Source of the DNA: Chamaelirium japonicum
Taxonomy: Eukaryota; Streptophyta; Magnoliopsida; Liliales; Melanthiaceae
DNA length: 64,000 nt
NCBI GenBank assembly: GCA_947650365.1
Contig: OX393549.1
Coordinates: 22,283,572 to 22,347,571, forward strand
Direction: 5' to 3'
Part shown: in pieces, positions 23,720 through 33,654 of the stretch
How positions within the stretch are numbered: position 1 is the stretch's first letter
Layout: each line of letters opens with the position of its first letter
Position numbers and translations under genes: made by a program
The notes under the pieces: model-generated
Databases searched by the model: none
Told to the model about the DNA's origin: nothing
What the model saw: the letters and a program-made list of their open reading frames with translations, nothing else

Positions 23720-24630
23720 TGTTACAAAAATTGGTTTTGATAGAATAATGAAAAAACCGGTTTTTGGTTTAGTCCCATATTGCCCGTGGGGAGATCTTTT
23801 AATGCGTTTTTAATGGAACTCCTTTCATTGGGCTTTGTAGCTTCCCAAGAGCCAGGCCATAGCCCACCACACACGCGCGCGCGCGCGCCGAGCCGGGCCG
23901 GGCCGGGCCGAGGCCGAGGCCGCGGCTCGCGAGCCGCGTGGACGCGAATGGTCTTCGGGCTTCGGGCCTTGTTTTACACTGGGTTTTAATTTTTTAATGT
24001 TTAATGGAGATTTATTTCTTCCGTTATACTATTCACGAGGCTGAGCTAGGTTCATTGAACCTGGACCTCTGCACTGTCACATGCAACCGTTTCACTTGAC
24101 AGAGCAGTGAATGCTCATCAGTGCGTTGCATGCAATGGCTGAGAGTGTGGGGACGTTATGGCTAAGGACCTCTATATAAGAGAGGGTCCGGTGAAGCCAG
24201 AACGACACCAAGCTAAGAGCTCTCTCCACTTTCTCTTTTCTTTCTCGTTCTCTCTTGTCTGGAGTGTCTGGAGTACGCTGAGAGTCCAAAAGGGGTTCCC
24301 TTCGGTGCTGAAGAGGAGTCCAGTCGTTGTACCCTGGGGAGCGTTCGTCGGAGGCCTTGAAGCACCTACCGAGGCGGCGAAATAGCTTTCAGGGCATTGT
24401 GCTAGCACAAGCCTCGACAACTGCTAAGTACCTTGTTCTTCTTCCTTCTTCCACCTCTTTGCCATATCTGTAGACAACCTTAGGACAACCTAAATCTTGT
24501 TTGATTGTTGTGTTCAACCTTGCTTGCTAAACCCCTTTAGATTGTTCAATTTGTTTTGCACTAGATTTGTTCCATCTCTACATTATGTTAGTCATCGTTT
24601 GATTGTATTCATAGAGTAGAATACCCAACA
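23720..24630 (+). repeat. 3' LTR of the copia element
   Basis: Near-identical to 18099-19018, including the TATA box near 24173. Notable differences are C for T at about 24298 (GGGGTTCCC), C for T at about 24582, and a 9-bp-shorter GC-rich tract. Confidence 0.92.
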
Positions 24631-24882
24631 ATATTTCTCAGGGCGAGTGTTCTCTACTTCGTGAGTTCTGTAAGAGGAGATCGAGAAAGGGTTTGTGGGG
24701 GTCCAACAAGCGATGACTCACTACATGATGCAATTTCTCAATAGTGATAATCTAATCCTTGATTGTCGGATATTCTATGATTCGTGTTGTTGTGTGGTTG
24801 ATTGCTTCGTATTCTTTGTGTCGGTTATTCAGCTTGATCTTCATGGTCTCCTGGTTTCTTGATCTGTGGCACATGATGCTTT

Positions 24883-24991
24883 CAGTTGGATTCAACATAT
24901 CGCCGTGGTGTGCGCACGACTCGATCGGGTTTTGGATCGGTGTCAACCCGACTCTCGGGCGAGGGCATCGGGGGGACATGGATCCCCAACA
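24883..24991 (-). mobile_element. Inverted relative of the 4399 LTR terminus
   Basis: Read on the minus strand from 24991 it starts TGTTGGGGATCCATGTCCCC. It then parallels the LTR at 4399 through CACCGATC, AACCCG and CACCACGG before similarity ends near 24883. It is a truncated or diverged family member in opposite orientation. Confidence 0.55.
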
Positions 24992-26261
24992 CTGATTACT
25001 CTTAAGTAGATGGGGGATGCAGCCAACATTAATGCCATGAAACCAGAGATGGAGGTGTGTGTGCGGGTGCCCTTATCTACAGGGTGCCCCTATAAGTATC
25101 CAGTTTTGACCTAGGTTCCGGTAGGATATCCATGCCGTCCATAACACCCATGTAATAGAAAATTCATTTCGACCAACCAGTATATCAAACTTTTTTGCAC
25201 ATACCAGCCGGGTACCCAAGGATAACTGTCTCTTCGTCTGCCTGTCGGGTCTAGATGCAATTCACCTACCGACGCTGGGTGCGATGGACGGCTGCGATCA
25301 GTGTACCATGCATGTCACTATCTCAAAAAATGTTTGTACGTCTGTATGGACGAATTTCAGTTTCTTGCATTTGTACGCTTATGTGATGCTAAACAAGTGC
25401 AAGTGAATGCCCGAACACACCCACCCATCCAACCAAACATAGCCGTACTCATCCGACAAGTCGCTCTCAACTATCGATGAGCCCATCGCCATGGAGCCAG
25501 ACGATTAGCACATAGACCGCACCCAAAGTTTGTGGCCTTCCGAGCACAAGACACTGCCACCAATGGCCATCTGCATGGCTGGTTGCTACTGACTGTGGCT
25601 CCCCCCTTGACACAGACTAAACAGCTTATGGCCAATGTAGCCCCCCCCCCCCCCCCCCTCTCTTGGACACAAACCACTGTACCCTTTCTCCCCCGGGGAA
25701 TCAATCATTCAAAGAGTAATTAATGCTATTTGAACAGGGTAATCTCGCCGACCGCCGCGGAGGCACGGGGGGCCGTCGGTTAGCGCTCGGTGCTGGCCGA
25801 CCTCTTCCGCGTGCGGCCAGAGTCGGCCCTGGCCGGGCTGTGAGCCACGGCCACGGGCGACTTCTTTTCTTTTTGTGTCCTGCTCAAATTGCCTCCCGCT
25901 ACTGCCACGTGGATAACAAACTGATAAGAATTTTTGCAGCAACAGCCCCCACGCCACCGCGGGTTGCCAGCGAGGTTGTCCGGTGGTATGTTCAAACAGT
26001 AATATTCTCTGGTTTAAAGAAGCCTACTACAGTTAAAAGGCATCCTAGAAGGATGAGTTGAGCTTTGTCGCTAACAACCACAACCCTGTGTCCAAATGTG
26101 GAGATGGGATGCTGAACGAAAACATCACACGGCCCACCACGCCTCTCCTTCACGTGTGCTCATCTTATCAGCCTTGTCTTAACCCCTCAACCAACTTTAC
26201 ATTCCCCCTGTCAAGGACATCCTCTACATTACTACAAAACAAAGAGCCTCATAGTCCCCCA

Positions 26262-26320
<59 letters not shown>

Positions 26321-26924
26321 CCATGGGCTATATAAAGACCCTACCCTGTCCTGTCTTCAATGCTTACAGAGGCCTCCAGCTCCCCCAGAGTCTCCGATCC
26401 TCTCTCTGTAGTGGCATAGAGAGGTGTTGGTGGTTGCTACTGGTATATCTTGCCGTGATGGCTTTTGGGTGCGACGTGGAGGGCCACCCAACCCAAGGTA
26501 TGCCTTCCTTTCATCGACTCACGTATGTAGATGATGGCTGCAATGGACGGTTGTGATTCAAATTTGCTTTCACCGATCTCTTAAATTGAGGTGCAGTAGC
26601 TTTCAGAGGATCCGGAAGGCTAGTTTTATAGGTCGAGCGGCAGAGATCATGGGATTTTTTTTTTCCCTTACTTGATGTGGATTAGTGGATAGATGCATAA
26701 GATCTCACCATCAGAACCAAGTAGAGATGGCTGCAAATCCTGATCGTTGATATCACGTTCACATATGATTGTGGAATTAATAAATAGCACATGCTGCCTC
26801 CCTGTCTCGATCTTCGGACCTTCTTGAGCTCTTGTGCACTTTAACGCCCTATCCTCTGATCGCCTAGTCAGTCCAACAAATAACACATGTATATGCGGTA
26901 GACCCATGGTGCACCGGACAAAGG
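24992..26924. other. Intergenic stretch with microsatellite and exon-like block
   Basis: No complete gene is supported. A dispersed 60-bp motif occurs at 25240-25300. Poly-C lies at 25640-25658 and (GA)n at about 26265-26316. TATATAAAG follows at about 26328, and a short ATG-led block ending in a splice-donor-like AAGGTATG lies at 26459-26503. The GC-rich frame at 25723-26061 shows no motif. Confidence 0.5.
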
Positions 26925-27375
26925 TAGGGCTGGCAATTTCGGACCCGACACGGCACACCCGACACGAAGTTAGCGGGTCTGGGTTAGGGCTAAATGGGTT
27001 CAGGTCGTAAACGGGTCGACACGATAGACCTGTTTAATAAACGGGTCGGGTCCGGGTTTAGGGTCTGGACACGGTAGACCAGGGAAGATCCGTTTAGTAT
27101 TCAACGGGTCGGGTCTACCCCGCAATCCGATACTATAATATATAATTCCAACGGGTCTTTCGGGTCAGGTCGGGTCGAGTCGGATCGGGTCAACTGAATA
27201 GTCCCAGGTGATAAACTGGTCTTACCAGGTCTACCCGTTTATTAGCGGATCGGGTACGAGTTTAAGATCTAGACACGATTAGTTAAACGGGTCGGGTCCG
27301 GATCTGAGGGTTTTGGACACGAACCCGACTAGACACGGCACGAACCCGACACGACCCGACCCATTGCCACCCCTA
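26925..27375. mobile_element. hAT-like palindromic element with CGGGTC repeats
   Basis: The ends are TAGGGCTGGCAAT and, in reverse, TAGGGGTGGCAAT. The same terminal repeat is used by the short element at 55633-55753, which has a perfect 8-bp duplication. The interior is rich in CGGGTC/GACCCG, so much of the element can fold on itself. Flanks ACAAAGG and ATCAAGG match at 5 of 7 positions, a decayed target duplication at best. No transposase. Confidence 0.65.
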
Positions 27376-29182
27376 ATCAAGGGGCCTTCCAAATATGCTG
27401 AATGACGGGTTAGCGAGGATACGCTGCTACGCAGGTACCCCATAGCACATGATCGTCGTAGGGTGTTTTCACCAAAGTTTTTCGGTGTATAGGAGAGCTG
27501 TCAAGCGGGGATATGCCAATGGGTGTGAGGCTATATATAGCCCATGAAATACCAAGGACAGTTCCTGTCTAAAAGCAACCCATTCATTTTTTTTCGTAGG
27601 TAGCCCCCGTCTATAAAACACCGCTTTTTTTCCTCTGTAGCGCACCCACCACTTGCTCTCTAATTCCGCCCGTCACCGCCCATCAAATCCGTCGTCGTCT
27701 CCTCCTCTTCCTATTCTTTTCCTTTACCTTTTTCCTTTATATACAATGGAAGAGTTCGACATGAGGAGGTAATTCGGACAGGTTGGGAGTGAACCCAAAC
27801 TATTGAGTGGTAAATCCCCAAACCTTCAAGCCGACCTTAATTCAACCCAAGCCCAACCTGTGAACAAATTTTAAGCCCAGGGTAATCACTGATTTGTGTG
27901 TGTATATGGTCTCATCAAAGTTGGGTAGGGCGGTTCAGATAATGCTTAATTAAACACTTTTAAAATTTTTAGATTTTAAATGGCAATATATTACAAAAAA
28001 AATAAAACCCTACTTAGATAGTGTACAGAAATACATGTACAGTTGTACATCTATTAAGTTTTTAACATATATTTTGCTTCCATGCTCAACCTTACCAAGA
28101 TAGAAAACTACATTAGATACGTAATCTCGGGTTCGGAGAGGGTCAGTTTACTTGACTCCTTTGCCCGAGCCCAAACCATATTTAAGGTTAGATTAATTTT
28201 TCCAACCCGCAACCTATCCCTAAATAAGTCCAAACCCAATCCAATCTCAAACCAGGCTCGGGGTTGGATCAGATCCAACCCGCAGCTGCCTAAGTTGTTT
28301 CTCCCATTTAACATGGCTCTCTTAGAGCATCTTCAACCGAGTCCGAGCGATTGTCCTAAGGCCTACATGGCACTCCGATTAGGAATAGTCATCTCCAACC
28401 GAATCCGAGCAATTGTCCTAAGACCTATGACGGTGCCCGAAAAATTGAGGTCGCCTTCGGGGAGGTTCTATTCCGCTCGGGGATGATGTAGGGCTCGAAC
28501 GCCTCAAGATACGCGTGCGGTTTATCATTCGATGGCGAGTAGCAGGTCAGCGTTTGACCTCGCCCTTGACCCAACCATCGCCTCATTGCTCCGTTGAAGC
28601 TTGGGCTACGTTCCTTCGGAGCGTCTCAGACTCGTTTTTGGAACGTGGCTCGGGCCGACTCGGCACAGATGCGGGACCCACAACCTCATCGATACGTTCT
28701 ATATATCGTTAACGGGGCACATATATCGACCGCACCCGAAGTTTGTAGTCTTTCGGGCGTGCTCCAACATGCAATAGATGCCAATCAAGAGCCCATCCGC
28801 ACGGCCGGTTGCGAGTGGGCTGGTCTCCCCCTTGAAACAAACCAGGCGACCCATCACTGTTAAGTCGCCTTTCTCATGGGTTAATTACCACCCTAACAAG
28901 GATTAGTTAAGACTTAAATATATGATTAGCCAACCACCACAGAGCCTACGTTCAATTATGGAACAGGTCCATCCACAGAGGTTGGATTGTTTAGAGGAAA
29001 AAAACATCACAGCAGTTTTATCTTTTCTCAATCTTTGTCTCACTCCCCCCAACCAACTTTATCTTTTTGTCATGAAATCCATCCCCCATCCTATAACGCA
29101 AACAACCAAGCTTTCCTCCCCCCAAATAATCACTCCACCCTCATCCTCACCCTCACCCTCACCCTCACCCTCAAAGCTTTCA

Positions 29183-29228
<46 letters not shown>

Positions 29229-31410
29229 GGAGCTAGAAGATTTTGCGGTAGCTGCTCATCTCTTCCCTCATGGCCTTTGGGTGCGACGAAGGCCGTCCAA
29301 CCCGAGGTATGCCCTCCTTTCATCTCGTGATAAAAAAGATATAGTCTCATGGTATTTCATCCTGTCCGATTTTTATTACACGATGGAATTGCGATCGTGC
29401 TTCGGATTGGAGGGTTTGATGAGCCCAATCCATGGGATCGATGTAATCGAGAACGATTTTGTTCATCGTCTTAAAAGGATGATGAACAACACTCTTTCTA
29501 TCATTGGTCTATTTTAAGGGCTTTTGGTCATTTCATCGTGATGAATAGAGTGAAATGGCATACATGTCCTTAAAATGATCCAATGAGAGTTTTTTTTTTT
29601 GGCAGAAACTATGGAGGTTCTATTCATGATGCCCCAGTCCAAACAATAGAAAAAATATTACAATTATTATATAAATCAATCTCTGCATAAACTAGAGAGG
29701 AGATACAAACAGAGATAGACGATGAGGAAAAAGACTCTCAGTACGAACTTTTAACTTGGTTAACACATCATCGCAATTGTTTGTTATCCTGTCTGACATG
29801 TGAAAGATACATGAAGTGAAGTTCTAGAAAATAGTTTTGGAATTCGATACAGTACTATATATCCGTCATTGTAGGGAAAGATCTCTATCCGACAGGAGAT
29901 GACATAAAACAAATGGGAGGGCTGTTCTAAAAGGGCGACAATTAACATCCTCTCTCTCTCTCTCTTTATACATTTCCAGAGTTTTTGGTCATTTCACGAT
30001 GATAAATAGAGTGAAATGACATACATGTCCTTAAAATGGACGGTGAACAAGGACCTTCTCGCTATAACCGATGGGAGGGCCTGGGGCCTAGTTCTGTATT
30101 CGTACAGTGGGTCGATATTTGCCAAACCCTTTTTCTGATAAATCACCTGCTGCACTTGTCCTTGTACATTCAGGCCAATGTGACCACGGCCAGTCACCGG
30201 GTCTCGTGGGACCTGGAAACCGGGCGCAGCATGTTATGAGTTGGACTATTGAAATCGGGGGTGGCGATATCAGTCCCCGTTATTTTCCCAAAGAAAAGAG
30301 CCGTTAAAGGGAAGGGATAACGTAAAAAAATACAGTGTGAGACAAAAGCTAGGACCGGGTAATGGGATAGGCTCGAAGTGCTCGCTGAGTCATAGTAGTT
30401 CCGCCCCTGTGGCCCGCCACCCCGAGCCAGGGAGCCGGTCGAGCCCGGACCCTCTGGCTCAGTCGGGTTGGCTCTTTTGTCCTCTAACGGGTGCATACGG
30501 GCCAGCCGCTGTTGCCCGTCCACGTGTCTTTTTCTTTGTTTTGGAAAAACAAACAATTCGTGCAGCGAGGGCGTCAGCGACGAGTCACATCCGTCGGCGT
30601 GGGGTCCCCATCGGCTCAGGGCTCCGGTGGGGACCACGCTTCGTCCTACGTGTCGACGGCCCGCAAAGCGACGCCTGGCGCATCGAGCCGTACGACTGTC
30701 TCCCCCCACCATCGGGCGACGCGCTCTCTTGTTCCCTTTCGAGATCGGCCGTCGGATCAGTGCTCCCCGCACATCCGGTGGAGCTCCCGGGCGGGCGAAC
30801 GCGGACCGTTAAGCCATTTAACGGCGATTAAATGACACGGCGGCAGAGGCCGTTCCTTGTCACTCGTGGCTCCGGACACCGCCCGGACCACGAATCAACA
30901 GTCGAGGTCCGCAGGACCGCAGACGCTTTATATTTACGATAATAACCCGGGTGTCGTACATGCAATTGTGCTGTCGTGTACTTCGTTGATCGAAGGGTAA
31001 ATTAGTCTATGGACTAATCTCGTGATCGCGACTCGAATCAAGGGAGCGAGGCTCATTTAATTTCTCAGGACATATCCAGAGCAGAGGGAGATCTTGCCAC
31101 GTGCGCTCCATTGAATGGAATCATGGAGGCGAATCGTGTAGCTACAGCCGCACCAGATCAGCTCCAGTCTCCCCACTCTCCGCCAACGTGGCAAGGCATG
31201 GCCAATCATGCGTTGCCCTCTCTGCCAGGCCGGGCCCCATGCCGCTGCATGGCGGGAACCGGGCGGGCCTCCAGCCTGGCGGCCCCCACGTCACGCGTGC
31301 CACGTTACTGAGCGGTCTGGGTCGGACCGGGGCGACAGGTCCGGTCGATCAGGGTGGTGGGGGGCAGCTGATGGAGCAGGCTTGTCGTTTTACGGAATCA
31401 ACCCTGCGTC
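27376..31410. other. Intergenic region upstream of AGO1
   Basis: No convincing gene. A (CT)n tract at about 29190-29223 precedes an exon-like block at 29269-29322 that resembles 26458-26516. A 58-bp direct repeat lies at 29521-29578 and 29982-30039. The 30.3-31.4 kb part is GC-rich with overlapping frames on both strands (up to 192 codons at 30194-30772) and no recognised motif. Its right end should contain the AGO1 promoter. Confidence 0.5.
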
Positions 31411-31430
31411 TCGTTTAAATACCGGGTTGG
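31411..31430 (+). promoter_or_regulatory. Candidate AGO1 TATA box
   Basis: GTTTAAATACC at about 31416-31426 lies some 200 bp upstream of the first splice donor in the 5'UTR exon. The distance and composition fit a plant TATA box with transcription starting near 31450. This is inferred from position only. Confidence 0.35.
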
Positions 31431-31444
31431 ACGCTCTTCGTGAC

Positions 31445-31629
31445 CCTTTGTTTCACGGTTACTAGTCCCCTTTTTTAAAAGCACTACTGCTCCGGGTGAG
31501 AGAGTTTTTTAAAGCACTCGGCTCCGAGCGAGGGAGAGAGAGAGAGAGAGGCGGAGGGCGGCGGTTCCCCGAAGCGGTTTCGCTGAAGAGGGAGCAGTTT
31601 GTCTCTCCCATCCTGGTTTTCCGATCACG
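31445..31629 (+). other. AGO1: AGO1 5'UTR exon (approximate start)
   Basis: A GA-rich leader (GAGAGAGAGAG near 31541) ends at a donor CACG|GTAAGA (31629/31630). The matching acceptor is TTTTGCAG at 33639-33646, so a 2.0-kb intron separates this exon from the ATG-containing exon. The 5' boundary is estimated. A leader intron in AGO1 is inferred from the splice signals, not from transcripts. Confidence 0.5.
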
Positions 31630-33349
31630 GTAAGACGGTTTTCCCACTCTCCGTCGATGCTACCTTCTTACGATCCTAGATCGGACTCTCTTGTGGCTAG
31701 ATCTAACCATTTCGTGAGGTTTTCTTGGTGGATTGTGAGTTCTATGGTCTTCTGTGTGTGCGTTTCTGTAGATCTGCCGAGATGGCCGTTGATCCCTCCT
31801 GCTTCTTCTCAGATTGTTTGTTTCTCGGCGTATTGAGAAGATCTTATCTTGATAGCATACTTTTCCTCATGAAGTTGTTGATGATTTTGTTTGCTAATTG
31901 GCTTTAATCTTAGGGTTTTAGGCGTTATCTCATGTAAGTTTCCCATGGTTTCTGCTGCTGATTGCTGTTGAAGTTAGGGCTTTTGGTGTTCGAAATGTTT
32001 TCCTGTTCATGTATTCGTAAGTAGAGCTAGATTTTTTTTTAAGGCTTATGTAATCTGTTATCATTTAACTATGTATTTGATTATTTTTCACCTCATCTTA
32101 TTATTTCTCCTTTTAACAGTTCAAGAAATTTGATGCCTTGTTGCTCTGATTTTTTTTTTGGTTGAGGATTTGGTAGTTTTTCCATGCTCTGATTTTTGTC
32201 AAGAGTTTCTAGGTGCCAAAATAAATGCGGCAATTATTATTCTTTTGATCATATATTTCTGCATGATTTCTTCTTATTCTAGATATTCCGACATTGCATA
32301 GGTTTGTTGAATTTTCTTGACATTGACAATGTATCCATGTTTGGAACATCTTTGGTTGCTTCATCTGGTTTTTGTTCCGCGACCTAAGATTGCATAATGC
32401 TTTTACGGTTGAGTGCGACCGATCACACCGAATGCTTTGAACAGAATAGCGTTGGCATCAAATCACAGCGTCCCTCTGCCTGCCGGCCGGGGTCGAGTGC
32501 GATTCACCGGTCGGGACTGGGTGCATTGGACGGCCGTGATCACGGCCTGTCGTTCTGTCTAGCAGAAATCTGTAAAGCATTCAGGGTAAATGGTATTTCC
32601 CCTGTATTTTGGGTTGTTGGTATGCTGAAGCTATTGATGACGGGTGCACTGAGTTCCCTTATGTAGGATAAGGCGTATTTTAATTTCAGGTGGAAATCAT
32701 TTTCTGCTATTTAGGATTCCATTGAAATTCTTGTGAATGATTACTTCCTTACTTATTGCTGTAAGTCAAATGACTTCAGTTTACATAAAGAGATCCTGTA
32801 TTGTGGATTTTTGTAGCTGATTGTCTATGTAGATTCATATTGTTTACTTGCAGAAGTCATTGTTTAACCGATTCTATGTAGCTGATTGTCTATTCCAAGT
32901 TTCTCCATAACTTTCCGAGAATGTGGTTCACTACTCATTCTCACCTCTGCCCGTCAGTTTTTCCTAATTTTATGCACTCAAACTCTGTCCAACAGATTTC
33001 TCGGCTGCTTTGCTACATTGTAATTATCTTTTATCTATAGCAGCCGACCAGTGCCTAGTTGACATGAAGGGATTCTTCACAATTGATGTTCGTCTAGGTG
33101 TATCTAACCTCTGTATATGCTTGTCACATATAGATTCGCTATAAATATTTTTGTACATCCGAGATGCCTTGTTTGTGGAAGCAAACAAGTTAGGACTTGG
33201 GTCTAGTTTACTTATCGGCTTTACCCATGAAGTTATTTAGACGGTGTTTGGCTTAGATGATATGCCCTGCTGCCTTTGCTTATTACTGAGCGGATCCCAC
33301 TTTTCAAGGCGTTTGTTTTTGTTGTGTGTGCGCGGGGGGGGGGGGGGGG

Positions 33350-33444
<95 letters not shown>

Positions 33445-33646
33445 CCGCTTACCTACACAGCCTAATGCCAAATTACTCTTCTTTTCATTAGATTAGGCCT
33501 TTTTGGTTTCTTCTTTACATAGATAGGTGTGGAATGACATCTTGCTGTTCCTTACCAAATAAAAAAAAAAAATGACTTCTTGCTGTTTTCCCCACATTTA
33601 GCTTGCATGAGTGTTAATTACTTTTCACCCTCTGATTCTTTTGCAG
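31630..33646 (+). other. AGO1 leader intron with long (GA)n tract
   Basis: The intron runs from GTAAGA to TTGCAG. It contains the dispersed 60-bp motif at about 32480-32560, a run of about 19 G (33334-33352) and an 88-bp (GA)n tract (33353-33440). Arg/Glu-repeat frames across the tract are artefacts. The boundaries depend on the leader-exon model. Confidence 0.5.
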
Positions 33647-33654
33647 CGGTGGCC

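Larger units (their letters stand above)
18099..24630 (+). mobile_element. Ty1/copia LTR retrotransposon, 6.5 kb
   Basis: The element has LTRs at 18099-19018 (920 bp) and 23720-24630 (911 bp), both TGTTACAAAAATTGG...TACCCAACA. They differ by about two substitutions plus length change in a GC-rich GCCGAG/CGGGC tract near 18270 and 23890, so the insertion is recent. A GTGGGGGAT polypurine tract precedes the 3' LTR. The interior encodes Gag-PR-IN-RT-RNaseH in Ty1/copia order. Flanking 5-mers (TGTAT left, ATATT right) do not match, so no clean target duplication is visible. The coding region is interrupted once, so it is probably not autonomous now. Confidence 0.92.

Noticed and set aside
25723..26061. 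112-codon frame as a gene
   Set aside because: No motif, no paralogue in the window, and the opposite strand is equally open.
26323..26556. Complete 77-residue protein gene
   Set aside because: The upstream reading is noncoding-like, and the conserved part is only the short MAFGCD block ending in a donor-like site. Kept as a finding, not as a CDS.
29140..29172. Interstitial telomere repeat
   Set aside because: The unit is CACCCT, not the plant telomere CCCTAAA, and covers only about five units.
30194..30835. Overlapping 114-192-codon frames in GC-rich DNA
   Set aside because: Present in five frames on both strands with no recognisable motif; the GC-rich composition explains the lack of stops.
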